DNA of 64,000 nt from Lactobacillus sp. ESL0701 (GTDB taxonomy: Bacteria > Bacillota > Bacilli > Lactobacillales > Lactobacillaceae). Shown here piece after piece: positions 56,124 to 64,000 of this stretch (position 1 is the stretch's first letter; the number at the start of each line of letters is the position of its first letter). The stretch covers positions 124,001-188,000 of the forward strand of contig NZ_JAQTIC010000003.1 of assembly GCF_029433445.1 (NCBI RefSeq). The letters run 5' to 3'. Under the pieces are notes generated by a model. It saw nothing but the letters and a program-made list of their open reading frames with translations. It made no database searches and had not been told where the DNA came from. Position numbers and translations under genes: made by a program.

Positions 56124-56163
56124 AAAAATACCAGATAGGCTTTAAAGCTTATCTGGTATTTTT
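56124..56163. terminator. Bidirectional terminator, yxeA/lysR
   Basis: AAAAATACCAGATA-G-GC / GC-T-TATCTGGTATTTTT between convergent genes. Confidence 0.93.
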
Positions 56164-56184
56164 AGTTGCTTGTCGAATAGCACT

Positions 56185-57039
56185 TTATCTAACTAAGCTA
56201 TTAGTTAAAATTTTATCAATAGTCGGGTCTTTATAAATTGCTACAACGTCATATTGTAAACTTGGAATATTTGGTAAATAGCAAACTTCTTTAGCATAAT
56301 CTTTGGGGATGGTTAGTTCTTTAGGATAGAGTGCCATACCATGATTTAACATAATATTTGCTAGTGCTGCATCAAAACTATCTAGGTAGATAACAGGATC
56401 ATAGTCAATATTCATCTTTTTTAGGATAATCCTAATCTTAGTTTGAACATCATTGTTGTCCGTTGCTGACCATTTTTGCAAAAATAATGATTGGCTGGTA
56501 CTACTAGTTTCTTGAAAGTTATTGTTGACTAAAACTCCGAAATTAGCAGTACCGATACTTTTAAGATGAATATCTTTAATTTTACTGACAGCAGTAGCAA
56601 AGCCAATCAAAATATCGTAATCATTAGCGTCTAGCTTGGGAATACTGCCAGAAAAGTTTTCCGTATCTAATTGTAGTTGAATATCTGGAATTGTTTCTTT
56701 CAGGCTTTGTGCTAAATAAATAGCCCAGTGTCTAAAGCCGCGTAAATAATGGATCCGCAGTGTACTATATGAGTTATTAAGCTGGCTGACTTTTTCGCTA
56801 AAGTTATAGTAATGCTTAAGCAAGGCCACAGAATAGTGATAAAAGTTAACCCCTGCAGAAGTAACTTTAAAATGTGAAGTGGAACGATCAATCAGTTTAA
56901 GATTAATTTCTTTTTCTAAATTTTTGACAGCATTACTGATAGCAGTTTGTGAAACAAAATTTCTTTTGGCAGCTGGTGTAAAACCTTGAGTTTCAACTAC
57001 ATCAACAAAATATTTAATTGCCATCAAATTATATTTCAT
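56185..57039 (-). CDS. LysR family transcriptional regulator
   Basis: 284 aa from ATG 57039 (MKYNLMAIKYF) with GAGG upstream; the ATG at 57057 has none. Winged helix-turn-helix at residues 1-60 (FTPAAKRNFVSQTAISNAVKNLEKEINLKLIDRS) and a periplasmic-binding-like effector domain. Divergent from glpK-glpO, so it may control glycerol use, but it might also serve the island on its other side. Effector unknown. Confidence 0.85.
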   Translation of the reverse strand: MKYNLMAIKYFVDVVETQGFTPAAKRNFVSQTAISNAVKNLEKEINLKLIDRSTSHFKVTSAGVNFYHYSVALLKHYYNFSEKVSQLNNSYSTLRIHYLRGFRHWAIYLAQSLKETIPDIQLQLDTENFSGSIPKLDANDYDILIGFATAVSKIKDIHLKSIGTANFGVLVNNNFQETSSTSQSLFLQKWSATDNNDVQTKIRIILKKMNIDYDPVIYLDSFDAALANIMLNHGMALYPKELTIPKDYAKEVCYLPNIPSLQYDVVAIYKDPTIDKILTNSLVR

Positions 57040-57076
57040 TAGTTTTCCTCGATTCATAACTTCAACTAATAAGTTA

Positions 57077-57106
57077 TTACTATTATATGTTAGCGCTTCA
57101 TATAAT
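57077..57106 (+). promoter_or_regulatory. glpK promoter with cre-like site
   Basis: TTACTA (57077-57082), 18 bases, TATAAT (57101-57106). A cre-like TGTTAGCGCTTCAT (57088-57101) fills the spacer and reaches the -10; RNA polymerase and CcpA would exclude each other. Confidence 0.6.
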
Positions 57107-57168
57107 GACAGAGTAGAATTTTTAGTGTAACGAATAATACTTTTACTTTAAATTATTTTTAGTAGTAA

Positions 57169-58701
<1,533 letters not shown>

Positions 58702-58721
58702 AAATTAGGAGATTGAATAAA

Positions 58722-60458
58722 ATGACATTTTCGTTAACAACAAGAAAAGAAGAAATTGAACGTTTAAAAAATGAAAAATTAGACTTGCTAGTTATCGGCG
58801 GCGGTATTACTGGAGCTGGGGTCGCTTTGCAAGCAGCCGCAGCTAAGATGAAAACTGGTCTGATTGATATGCAGGATTTTGGTGGCGGCACATCTTCTCG
58901 CTCAACTAGACTGGTACATGGCGGGATTCGTTATTTAAAAACATTCGACGTTCAAGTAGTTTCGGACACGGTTAAGGAACGTGCCGTAATTCAGCATATT
59001 GCACCACATATGACGCAACCTGATCCCATGATTTTGCCAATTTATGATGAACCAGGAACAACTTTTACAATGTTTTCTGTTAAGGTGGCAATGGACTTAT
59101 ATGATCATTTAGCGGGCATTGAAGGTGATTCACCATTAATGAAATATGCCAACTATACCATCAATAAGGAAGAAACGTTAAAGCGTGAGCCACAGTTGAA
59201 TCCAGTTAACTTGCAGGGAGCAGGGGTCTATCTTGACTATCAAAACAATGATTCACGTTTAGTATTAGAAAATGTTAAAAAGGCTCATGATTTAGGCTGT
59301 CTTGCTGTTAGCCGACTGAAGTGCATTGATATTTTACATGATGATCAAGGTCGCGTTAATGCTGTGAAAGTTGAAGATCAATTAACAAACGAAGAATTTG
59401 TTATTCATTCTAATGTGGTAATTAATACTTCTGGACCGTGGTCTGATACTGTAAGACAAGAGGATGAGCAGAATTACAAGAAGCCGCGTTTACGTCCAAC
59501 TAAAGGTGTGCACTTAGTAGTTGATCAATCACGTTTGAAGGTATCACAACCAACCTACTTTGGTTCAGGAACTGCTGATGGTCGCATGATTTTTGCAATT
59601 CCAAGAGAAAACAAAACATACTTCGGTACGACCGATACTGACTTTGCTGGTGATTATGCTCATCCAACAGTTGAACAAAATGATATTGATTATCTACTAG
59701 ATATTATTAATCGAAAATATCCGACTGCTCACTTAACAGTCGATGATATTGAAGCCAGCTGGGCAGGTATTCGACCTTTAATTGAAGCTGAAATTAGTCC
59801 AACTGAAGCTGCTGATGCTGTTAGTGGTGCTAGTGTGTCAGATAGTACGTCAGCACCATCTGCTGTTTCGCGTGGTAGTTCACTGACAGAAGCTGAGGAT
59901 GGACTGATTACTTTAGCTGGTGGTAAGTTGACAGATTATCGGATTATGGCTAATGGTGCTTTGGCTAAAATTAAGCAGAAGCAACATGATGATTTTGGTA
60001 AAGACTTTATTTTGCAAGATTCAGCTGAAATTAAGGTAGCGGGTGGCGACTTTGATTCAGATAATGCTGAAGCAGAATTGGCGGCAATTGCTCAGGACGG
60101 TGTTGAAAGTGGAATTAGCTCAGAAGATGCTAAAGAAATAGCTAATCTTTTTGGTTCAGAAGCAGAGCAAATTTTTGAGCATGCACAAGAAATTGAACCA
60201 GCAGCTGGCTTAACATTAGGACAGACCGCTGCTCTTGATTATTCGCTCAATGAAGAAATGACGTTGACGCCAGTCGATTACTTGCTGCGTCGGACGTACC
60301 ATGTCTTATTTAAAAATGATACTTTAGATAAGATTAAAGTAGGCGTTATCAAGTATATGTCAGATTACTATAATTGGGATCGGGGACAAATTAGTCGCTA
60401 TGAGCAAGAATTAAATGACGAAATTGTAGAATCAAGGTTAGAAAAATTTAAGAACTAG
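58722..60458 (+). CDS. glpO: Alpha-glycerophosphate oxidase
   Basis: 578 aa from ATG 58722; the in-frame TTG at 58713 overlaps the ribosome site AGGAG. FAD motif GGGITGAGV and RSTRLVHGGIRYL are shared with GlpD, but the Ser/Ala-rich insertion around residues 365-395 (SGASVSDSTSAPSAVSRGSS) marks the oxygen-dependent GlpO form, which converts glycerol-3-phosphate to dihydroxyacetone phosphate and releases hydrogen peroxide. 20 bases after glpK; same operon. Confidence 0.93.
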   Translation: MTFSLTTRKEEIERLKNEKLDLLVIGGGITGAGVALQAAAAKMKTGLIDMQDFGGGTSSRSTRLVHGGIRYLKTFDVQVVSDTVKERAVIQHIAPHMTQPDPMILPIYDEPGTTFTMFSVKVAMDLYDHLAGIEGDSPLMKYANYTINKEETLKREPQLNPVNLQGAGVYLDYQNNDSRLVLENVKKAHDLGCLAVSRLKCIDILHDDQGRVNAVKVEDQLTNEEFVIHSNVVINTSGPWSDTVRQEDEQNYKKPRLRPTKGVHLVVDQSRLKVSQPTYFGSGTADGRMIFAIPRENKTYFGTTDTDFAGDYAHPTVEQNDIDYLLDIINRKYPTAHLTVDDIEASWAGIRPLIEAEISPTEAADAVSGASVSDSTSAPSAVSRGSSLTEAEDGLITLAGGKLTDYRIMANGALAKIKQKQHDDFGKDFILQDSAEIKVAGGDFDSDNAEAELAAIAQDGVESGISSEDAKEIANLFGSEAEQIFEHAQEIEPAAGLTLGQTAALDYSLNEEMTLTPVDYLLRRTYHVLFKNDTLDKIKVGVIKYMSDYYNWDRGQISRYEQELNDEIVESRLEKFKN

Positions 60459-60510
60459 TATTTAATTAATGATTTGTTTAGTTGGTTTAAGATATAATTA
60501 ATACAAAAGT

Positions 60511-60550
60511 AGCCCCATAATTGTTAGCTTATCAATTATGGGGCTATTCT
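60511..60550. terminator. Bidirectional terminator
   Basis: Perfect 13-bp stem AGCCCCATAATTG / CAATTATGGGGCT, 9-nt loop, between convergent glpO and the LURP-like gene; the T run is weak. Confidence 0.8.
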
Positions 60551-60561
60551 TGATATGAGTT

Positions 60562-61083
60562 TTAATTTAAATTAATGTTGACCTTGCGACCAATTGGCGG
60601 GAAGGTCGGCAATCTTAACGGTGTCGTGTGCCATTGCGTAAAGAGTGTGGCACTTAGTAAGATAAAGGGGACATCTTCTGGACGGGTAATATCACAAGTT
60701 AAGGTGACGCCAGTTTTACCGACTTTAGTTTTGACGGTGGCCACTTTTTTAATGCCAAAGAGAAATTTGTAGCTGCCGTTTTTAATGCTGCCAGTAACAA
60801 GGTAATTAAGCCGTGTCAGGTAAAATAAGTTGGTCATGCGGCTGTTGAGGCGCTTAACTTTAACTAGTGAATGGTTGACGACATCAATAGTAAATGAAGA
60901 AATAAGACCATTGCCATCAGCGTATAGCCGACCAATTTCTTCATGGTTGCGCGTCTTTAAATATAAAGTATGGTTAGGATTATCTAAATTTCCCTGAATA
61001 ATATACTGAATTTGTCCGTTTTCGTCAGCGACAGGAATTTGTCCGTATTCGGATTCTTGACTTAACTCTAATAAGTAGCGCAT
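60562..61083 (-). CDS. LURP-one/YxjI-like protein
   Basis: 173 aa, no signal peptide or membrane span. Beta-strand rich with a pattern of the Tubby/LURP-one fold (YIIQGNLDNPNHTLYLKTRNHEEIGRLYADGNGLISSFTI, SYKFLFGIKKVATV). Members are widespread in lactobacilli with unknown function, perhaps membrane-lipid binding. 11 bases downstream of the HAD gene, same operon. Confidence 0.6.
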   Translation of the reverse strand: MRYLLELSQESEYGQIPVADENGQIQYIIQGNLDNPNHTLYLKTRNHEEIGRLYADGNGLISSFTIDVVNHSLVKVKRLNSRMTNLFYLTRLNYLVTGSIKNGSYKFLFGIKKVATVKTKVGKTGVTLTCDITRPEDVPFILLSATLFTQWHTTPLRLPTFPPIGRKVNINLN

Positions 61084-61094
61084 CTATAATACCT

Positions 61095-61970
61095 CTATTC
61101 TTTAGCATTATCTTTGATAAACTTCCTTAAAATATAGCCGACACCGTCTTCGTTGTTAGTTTTAGTTTCGATTTGTGCAAGTTCTTTAATTTTGGGGACG
61201 GCATTACCCATTGCCACGCCAACTCCAGCATCGCGAATCATGCTTTCATCATTTAAATTATCGCCGATTGCGGCAACTTCGTCACGCTTAATGCCTTTTT
61301 TCTTGGCATAATCGAGTAAGGCAGTTCCTTTTTTGGCATGGCTGTCATTGATTTCAATGTTGATGGCAGAACTAGAGGTAATTGCAAGATCACTGATAAG
61401 TGCCAGTTCTTGTTTAATTTTGGTTAATAAGGCAGGTCCGCGACTGTCGAACCCGATTATTTTCATAACTTCAATCTCGGGATCACGTAAAAGTTGTTCA
61501 AAATTGTTAACCCATGTCATATTTAACATTGCATTACTGCCGCCGGAAATTGCAACTGCCTGTTTAAAAGACAATTTGGGATTAAGGGTAATTAATGAGT
61601 GGGCCAAGTTGAAGACACGTTTGCTAATATCTTCAGAATAAATATGGTCAGCAGTCACGATTTCAAAATAAATATTGTGCTTACGCAAAATATTAGCAGC
61701 AGCAATCACTTTTTGCTTAGGTAAAGCGTGTTTGACTTGCAAAGTGTCATTTTCATCGTAAACCAAGGCACCATTAATGTTGATAAAACCCGTTCGCAGT
61801 CCATAATTACGAATAACTGCGCGTGATTGTTTAGGTGCCCGACCTGTTGCAATTAGGAACTCAATGCCATTGTCTTGGGCAGCACGAATGGCCGCAATAT
61901 TTTCGTCAGAAATGGTTACTTTGCTGTTAAATAGCGTGCCATCAAGGTCGCAAGCTACTAATTTAATCAA
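61095..61970 (-). CDS. Cof-type HAD hydrolase
   Basis: 291 aa. Start uncertain: GGGAGG lies one base before TTG 61982 (too close) and 13 before TTG 61970, which gives the usual family start MIKLVACDLDGTL. HAD motifs: nucleophile DLDGTLF, ATGRAP (motif II), a lysine in the HAKKG segment and IGDNLNDESMI. Type IIB cap. Dephosphorylates sugar phosphates or flavin/pyridoxal phosphates; substrate unknown. Confidence 0.88.
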   Translation of the reverse strand: MIKLVACDLDGTLFNSKVTISDENIAAIRAAQDNGIEFLIATGRAPKQSRAVIRNYGLRTGFININGALVYDENDTLQVKHALPKQKVIAAANILRKHNIYFEIVTADHIYSEDISKRVFNLAHSLITLNPKLSFKQAVAISGGSNAMLNMTWVNNFEQLLRDPEIEVMKIIGFDSRGPALLTKIKQELALISDLAITSSSAINIEINDSHAKKGTALLDYAKKKGIKRDEVAAIGDNLNDESMIRDAGVGVAMGNAVPKIKELAQIETKTNNEDGVGYILRKFIKDNAKE

Positions 61971-62102
61971 GGTAAAATTCAATCCTCCCTTAGTTAGACT
62001 AACTAATTACTTCTTTAAATTAATATTAACATATCATAAAAATATTAACCCTACTTTTTAAGTAGAATGACATTAAGATTATTGCTAATTTAGCTAATTT
62101 TG

Positions 62103-62131
62103 TTGCCATTAGCGCTTGGTTTCATGATAAT
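62103..62131 (+). promoter_or_regulatory. Promoter of ung-pta with weak cre-like core
   Basis: TTGCCA (62103-62108), 17 bases, GATAAT (62126-62131). The spacer contains TTAGCGCTTGG, sharing the TAGCGCTT core with the hpf and glpK sites but with a poorer right arm. Confidence 0.5.
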
Positions 62132-62164
62132 ATTGAAGTTAACGGAAGAGAGGCTACATGGATA

Positions 62165-62833
62165 ATGAAACGGTTTATTGGTAATGATTGGGATGAGGTT
62201 TTAGCACCGGTATTTGCAAGTGATGGCTACCAGCAACTGCACGATTTTTTAAAGAAGGAATATGCAACTAAGCAAATCTTTCCAGATATGTATCATATTT
62301 TTACGGCTTTTAAGTTAACTTCGTATAAGCAGACCAAGGTAGTTATTTTGGGACAAGACCCGTATCATAATCCTGGTCAGGCAACAGGGATGAGCTTTGC
62401 GGTGATGCCAGGAATTAATCTGCCGCCTTCATTACAAAATATTTATCGTGAATTGTACGATGATGTGGGTTGTCAACCAGTTAATCATGGCTACTTAAAA
62501 AAGTGGGCGGACCAAGGTGTATTATTGCTAAATGCCGTTTTGACAGTTCCGTATGGTCATGCTAATGGTCATCAAGGCAAGGGCTGGGAGCAAGTGACGG
62601 ATGCAGCGATTAAGGCTTTGAGTGATCGGGGTCAGGTTGTTTTTATTCTGTGGGGTAGATTCGCGCAAAATAAAATCCCATTAATTGACCAAGAGAAGAA
62701 TTTTGTGATTAAATCAGCTCATCCAAGTCCATTTTCAGCTGATCGTGGCTTTTTTGGGTCACGACCGTTTTCACGGTGTAATACCGCATTGAAAAAGTTT
62801 GGTGAAACGCCAATAGATTGGCAATTGCCTTAG
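62165..62833 (+). CDS. ung: Uracil-DNA glycosylase
   Basis: 222 aa. Catalytic Asp65 in [26 protein letters not shown] and the leucine-loop HPSPFSA. Removes uracil from DNA. A short overlapping frame begins at ATG 62158 and stops after 8 codons; the ribosome site fits either start. Followed after 36 bases by pta. Confidence 0.96.
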   Translation: MKRFIGNDWDEVLAPVFASDGYQQLHDFLKKEYATKQIFPDMYHIFTAFKLTSYKQTKVVILGQDPYHNPGQATGMSFAVMPGINLPPSLQNIYRELYDDVGCQPVNHGYLKKWADQGVLLLNAVLTVPYGHANGHQGKGWEQVTDAAIKALSDRGQVVFILWGRFAQNKIPLIDQEKNFVIKSAHPSPFSADRGFFGSRPFSRCNTALKKFGETPIDWQLP

Positions 62834-62869
62834 ACAGTTGCCCAAGCAGATTTAGCATAGGTGAAGATA

Positions 62870-63856
62870 ATGAGTGTTTTTGAATTATTAAAAGATAAGG
62901 TACAGGCAAGTCATAAGAATTATCGGATTGTTTTTCCAGAAGGAACCGATAAGCGTGTGATTGCAGCGGCTAGCCGGTTAGCACAAGAAAAAATAATTGA
63001 ACCAATTTTGTTGGGGGATTCGCAAGAGATTGCTCAAGTAGCTCAAGCTGATGAACGCGACCTTAGTACAGTAACTGTAATTGATATTGCGGCTTATACG
63101 CACTTAGATGAGATGATAACGGCATTTGCTGCTGCTCGAAGTAAAAGTTTTACGCCGCAAGAAATTGCTAAACAGCTGCAAGACCCTAATTATTTTGGCA
63201 CAATGCTTGTGAAAATGGGTAAGGCTGACGGAATGGTATCAGGTGCGGCACATTCAACAGCTGATACTGTGCGTCCAGCTTTACAATTAATTCATGCAGC
63301 TGACGGGATGCACCGAGTTTCTGGAAGTTTTATTATGGAGCGCGGCACCGAAAAGTATGTTTTTGCTGATTGTGCAATTAACATTGAACCTGACAGCAGC
63401 ACGTTAGCGGAAATTGCCTACCAATCTGTGCAAACAGCACGACTAATTGATATTGATCCTAAGGTGGCATTCTTGAGTTTTTCAACTAAAGGCTCTGCTA
63501 AGGGTGAAATGGTCGACAAGGTGCAAGAAGCTAACGAGTTATTCCACAAGCAACATCCTGAGATTATTGCCGATGGTGAATTGCAGTTTGACGCGGCCTA
63601 TGTACCAGAAGTTGCCGCAACTAAGGCCCCGAACTCCGCACTCAAGGGTCAAGCGAATATTTTTGTTTTTCCAGAGTTGCAGTCAGGGAATTTAGCTTAT
63701 AAAATAACCCAGCGCCTGGGTAACTTTACGGCAATTGGTCCGATTTTGCAGGGACTTGCCGCACCAGTCAATGACTTATCACGTGGTGCCAGCAGTCAAG
63801 ATATTTACAATATGGCAATTTTAACAGCTGCCCAAGCGCTTTTGGGGGCTGAATAA
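62870..63856 (+). CDS. pta: Phosphate acetyltransferase
   Basis: 328 aa from ATG 62870 with AGGTGA upstream; the in-frame GTG at 62861 overlaps that site. Short Gram-positive Pta type: FPEGTDKRV, LVKMGKADGMVSGAAHSTADTVRPALQ and NIFVFPELQSGNLAYK. Converts acetyl-CoA and phosphate to acetyl phosphate, leading to ATP through acetate kinase. The ung-pta-tsaE order is common in lactobacilli. Confidence 0.96.
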   Translation: MSVFELLKDKVQASHKNYRIVFPEGTDKRVIAAASRLAQEKIIEPILLGDSQEIAQVAQADERDLSTVTVIDIAAYTHLDEMITAFAAARSKSFTPQEIAKQLQDPNYFGTMLVKMGKADGMVSGAAHSTADTVRPALQLIHAADGMHRVSGSFIMERGTEKYVFADCAINIEPDSSTLAEIAYQSVQTARLIDIDPKVAFLSFSTKGSAKGEMVDKVQEANELFHKQHPEIIADGELQFDAAYVPEVAATKAPNSALKGQANIFVFPELQSGNLAYKITQRLGNFTAIGPILQGLAAPVNDLSRGASSQDIYNMAILTAAQALLGAE

Positions 63857-63861
63857 AAATA

Positions 63862-64000
63862 ATGAAATTAGAAGTTAATTCCGCTGCGGAAATGCAGCAA
63901 ATCGGAACAGCAATTGCTCAAACGGCGCAGCCGCACGACTTATTGCTGTTGAATGGTGACTTAGGTGCAGGGAAAACAACGTTAACGCAAGGGATTGGTC
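63862..64000 (+). CDS. tsaE: tRNA threonylcarbamoyladenosine biosynthesis ATPase TsaE (3' end outside window)
   Basis: First 46 codons only. MKLEVNSAAEM leads to the Walker A LNGDLGAGKTTLTQGIG typical of TsaE (YdiB/YjeE), the ATPase of the t6A37 tRNA modification complex. Starts 5 bases after the pta stop, so cotranscribed. Confidence 0.9.
   Translation, partial: MKLEVNSAAEMQQIGTAIAQTAQPHDLLLLNGDLGAGKTTLTQGIG

Noticed and set aside
62158-62184. Short 8-codon ORF overlapping the ung start
   Set aside because: Too short to support as a gene; may simply be chance ATG near the ribosome site.

Overview
The window is chromosomal DNA of a low-GC Gram-positive lactic acid bacterium, most likely Lactobacillus in the strict sense (acidophilus/delbrueckii relatives). 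This rests on two SLAP-type S-layer anchoring domains in a surface protein (16025-17944), AT-rich codon use with frequent TTG starts, the cggR-gap-pgk-tpiA cluster, the hprK-lgt-gpsA-trxB-pgm-uvrB-uvrA-rapZ-yvcK-whiA-clpP order, GlpO-type glycerophosphate oxidase and CcpA/HPr-kinase signals. I do not name a species.

Layout. 1-10 kb: the end of a sensor kinase, a 6-phosphogluconolactonase homologue, a P-type cation ATPase, a degenerate PTS IIA-like protein, an AI-2E family exporter, TrmL, a DUF1149 protein and FtsK. 10-16 kb: ymfI-rodZ-pgsA-recA-rny. 16-18 kb: a secreted SLAP plus BspA-repeat protein with a 12-A tract in its putative promoter. 18-26 kb: tagO, yigZ, comFA-comFC, hpf, secA and prfB with its programmed +1 frameshift. 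26-41 kb: hprK-lgt-gpsA-trxB-pgm, SOS-box-controlled uvrBA, an HdeD-like protein, rapZ-yvcK-whiA and clpP behind a CIRCE element.

41-47 kb is accessory: two paralogous secreted proteins flank a convergent APC permease. Between them is a compact locus where a 53-71 aa hydrophobic ORF on the minus strand and a putative structured ~115-nt RNA on the plus strand have overlapping 3' ends, the architecture of a type I toxin-antitoxin pair. A tRNA-Arg(CCG) follows. 47-51.5 kb: glycolytic operon with a clear CggR operator. 51.5-56.2 kb is a second accessory island: Rgg-like regulator, a palindromic operator between two divergent promoters, a secreted, very basic, cysteine-free ~101-residue protein, a leaky terminator, a four-gene ABC transporter operon and a YxeA-family protein. 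This is the best candidate for an undescribed secreted-peptide system. 56-64 kb: LysR regulator divergent from glpK-glpO, a LURP-like protein, a Cof-type HAD phosphatase, ung-pta and the start of tsaE.

How the parts fit: the core genes cover central carbon flow (GapA, Pgk, TpiA, Pgm, Pta, GlpK/GlpO), its sensing (HprK, CggR, YvcK, cre-like sites at hpf, glpK and ung-pta), envelope building (TagO, PgsA, Lgt, GpsA, RodZ), DNA repair under LexA-type control (recA, uvrBA, ung) and protein/RNA quality control (ClpP, SecA, Hpf, RNase Y). All calls come from reading the sequence; no database search was run.
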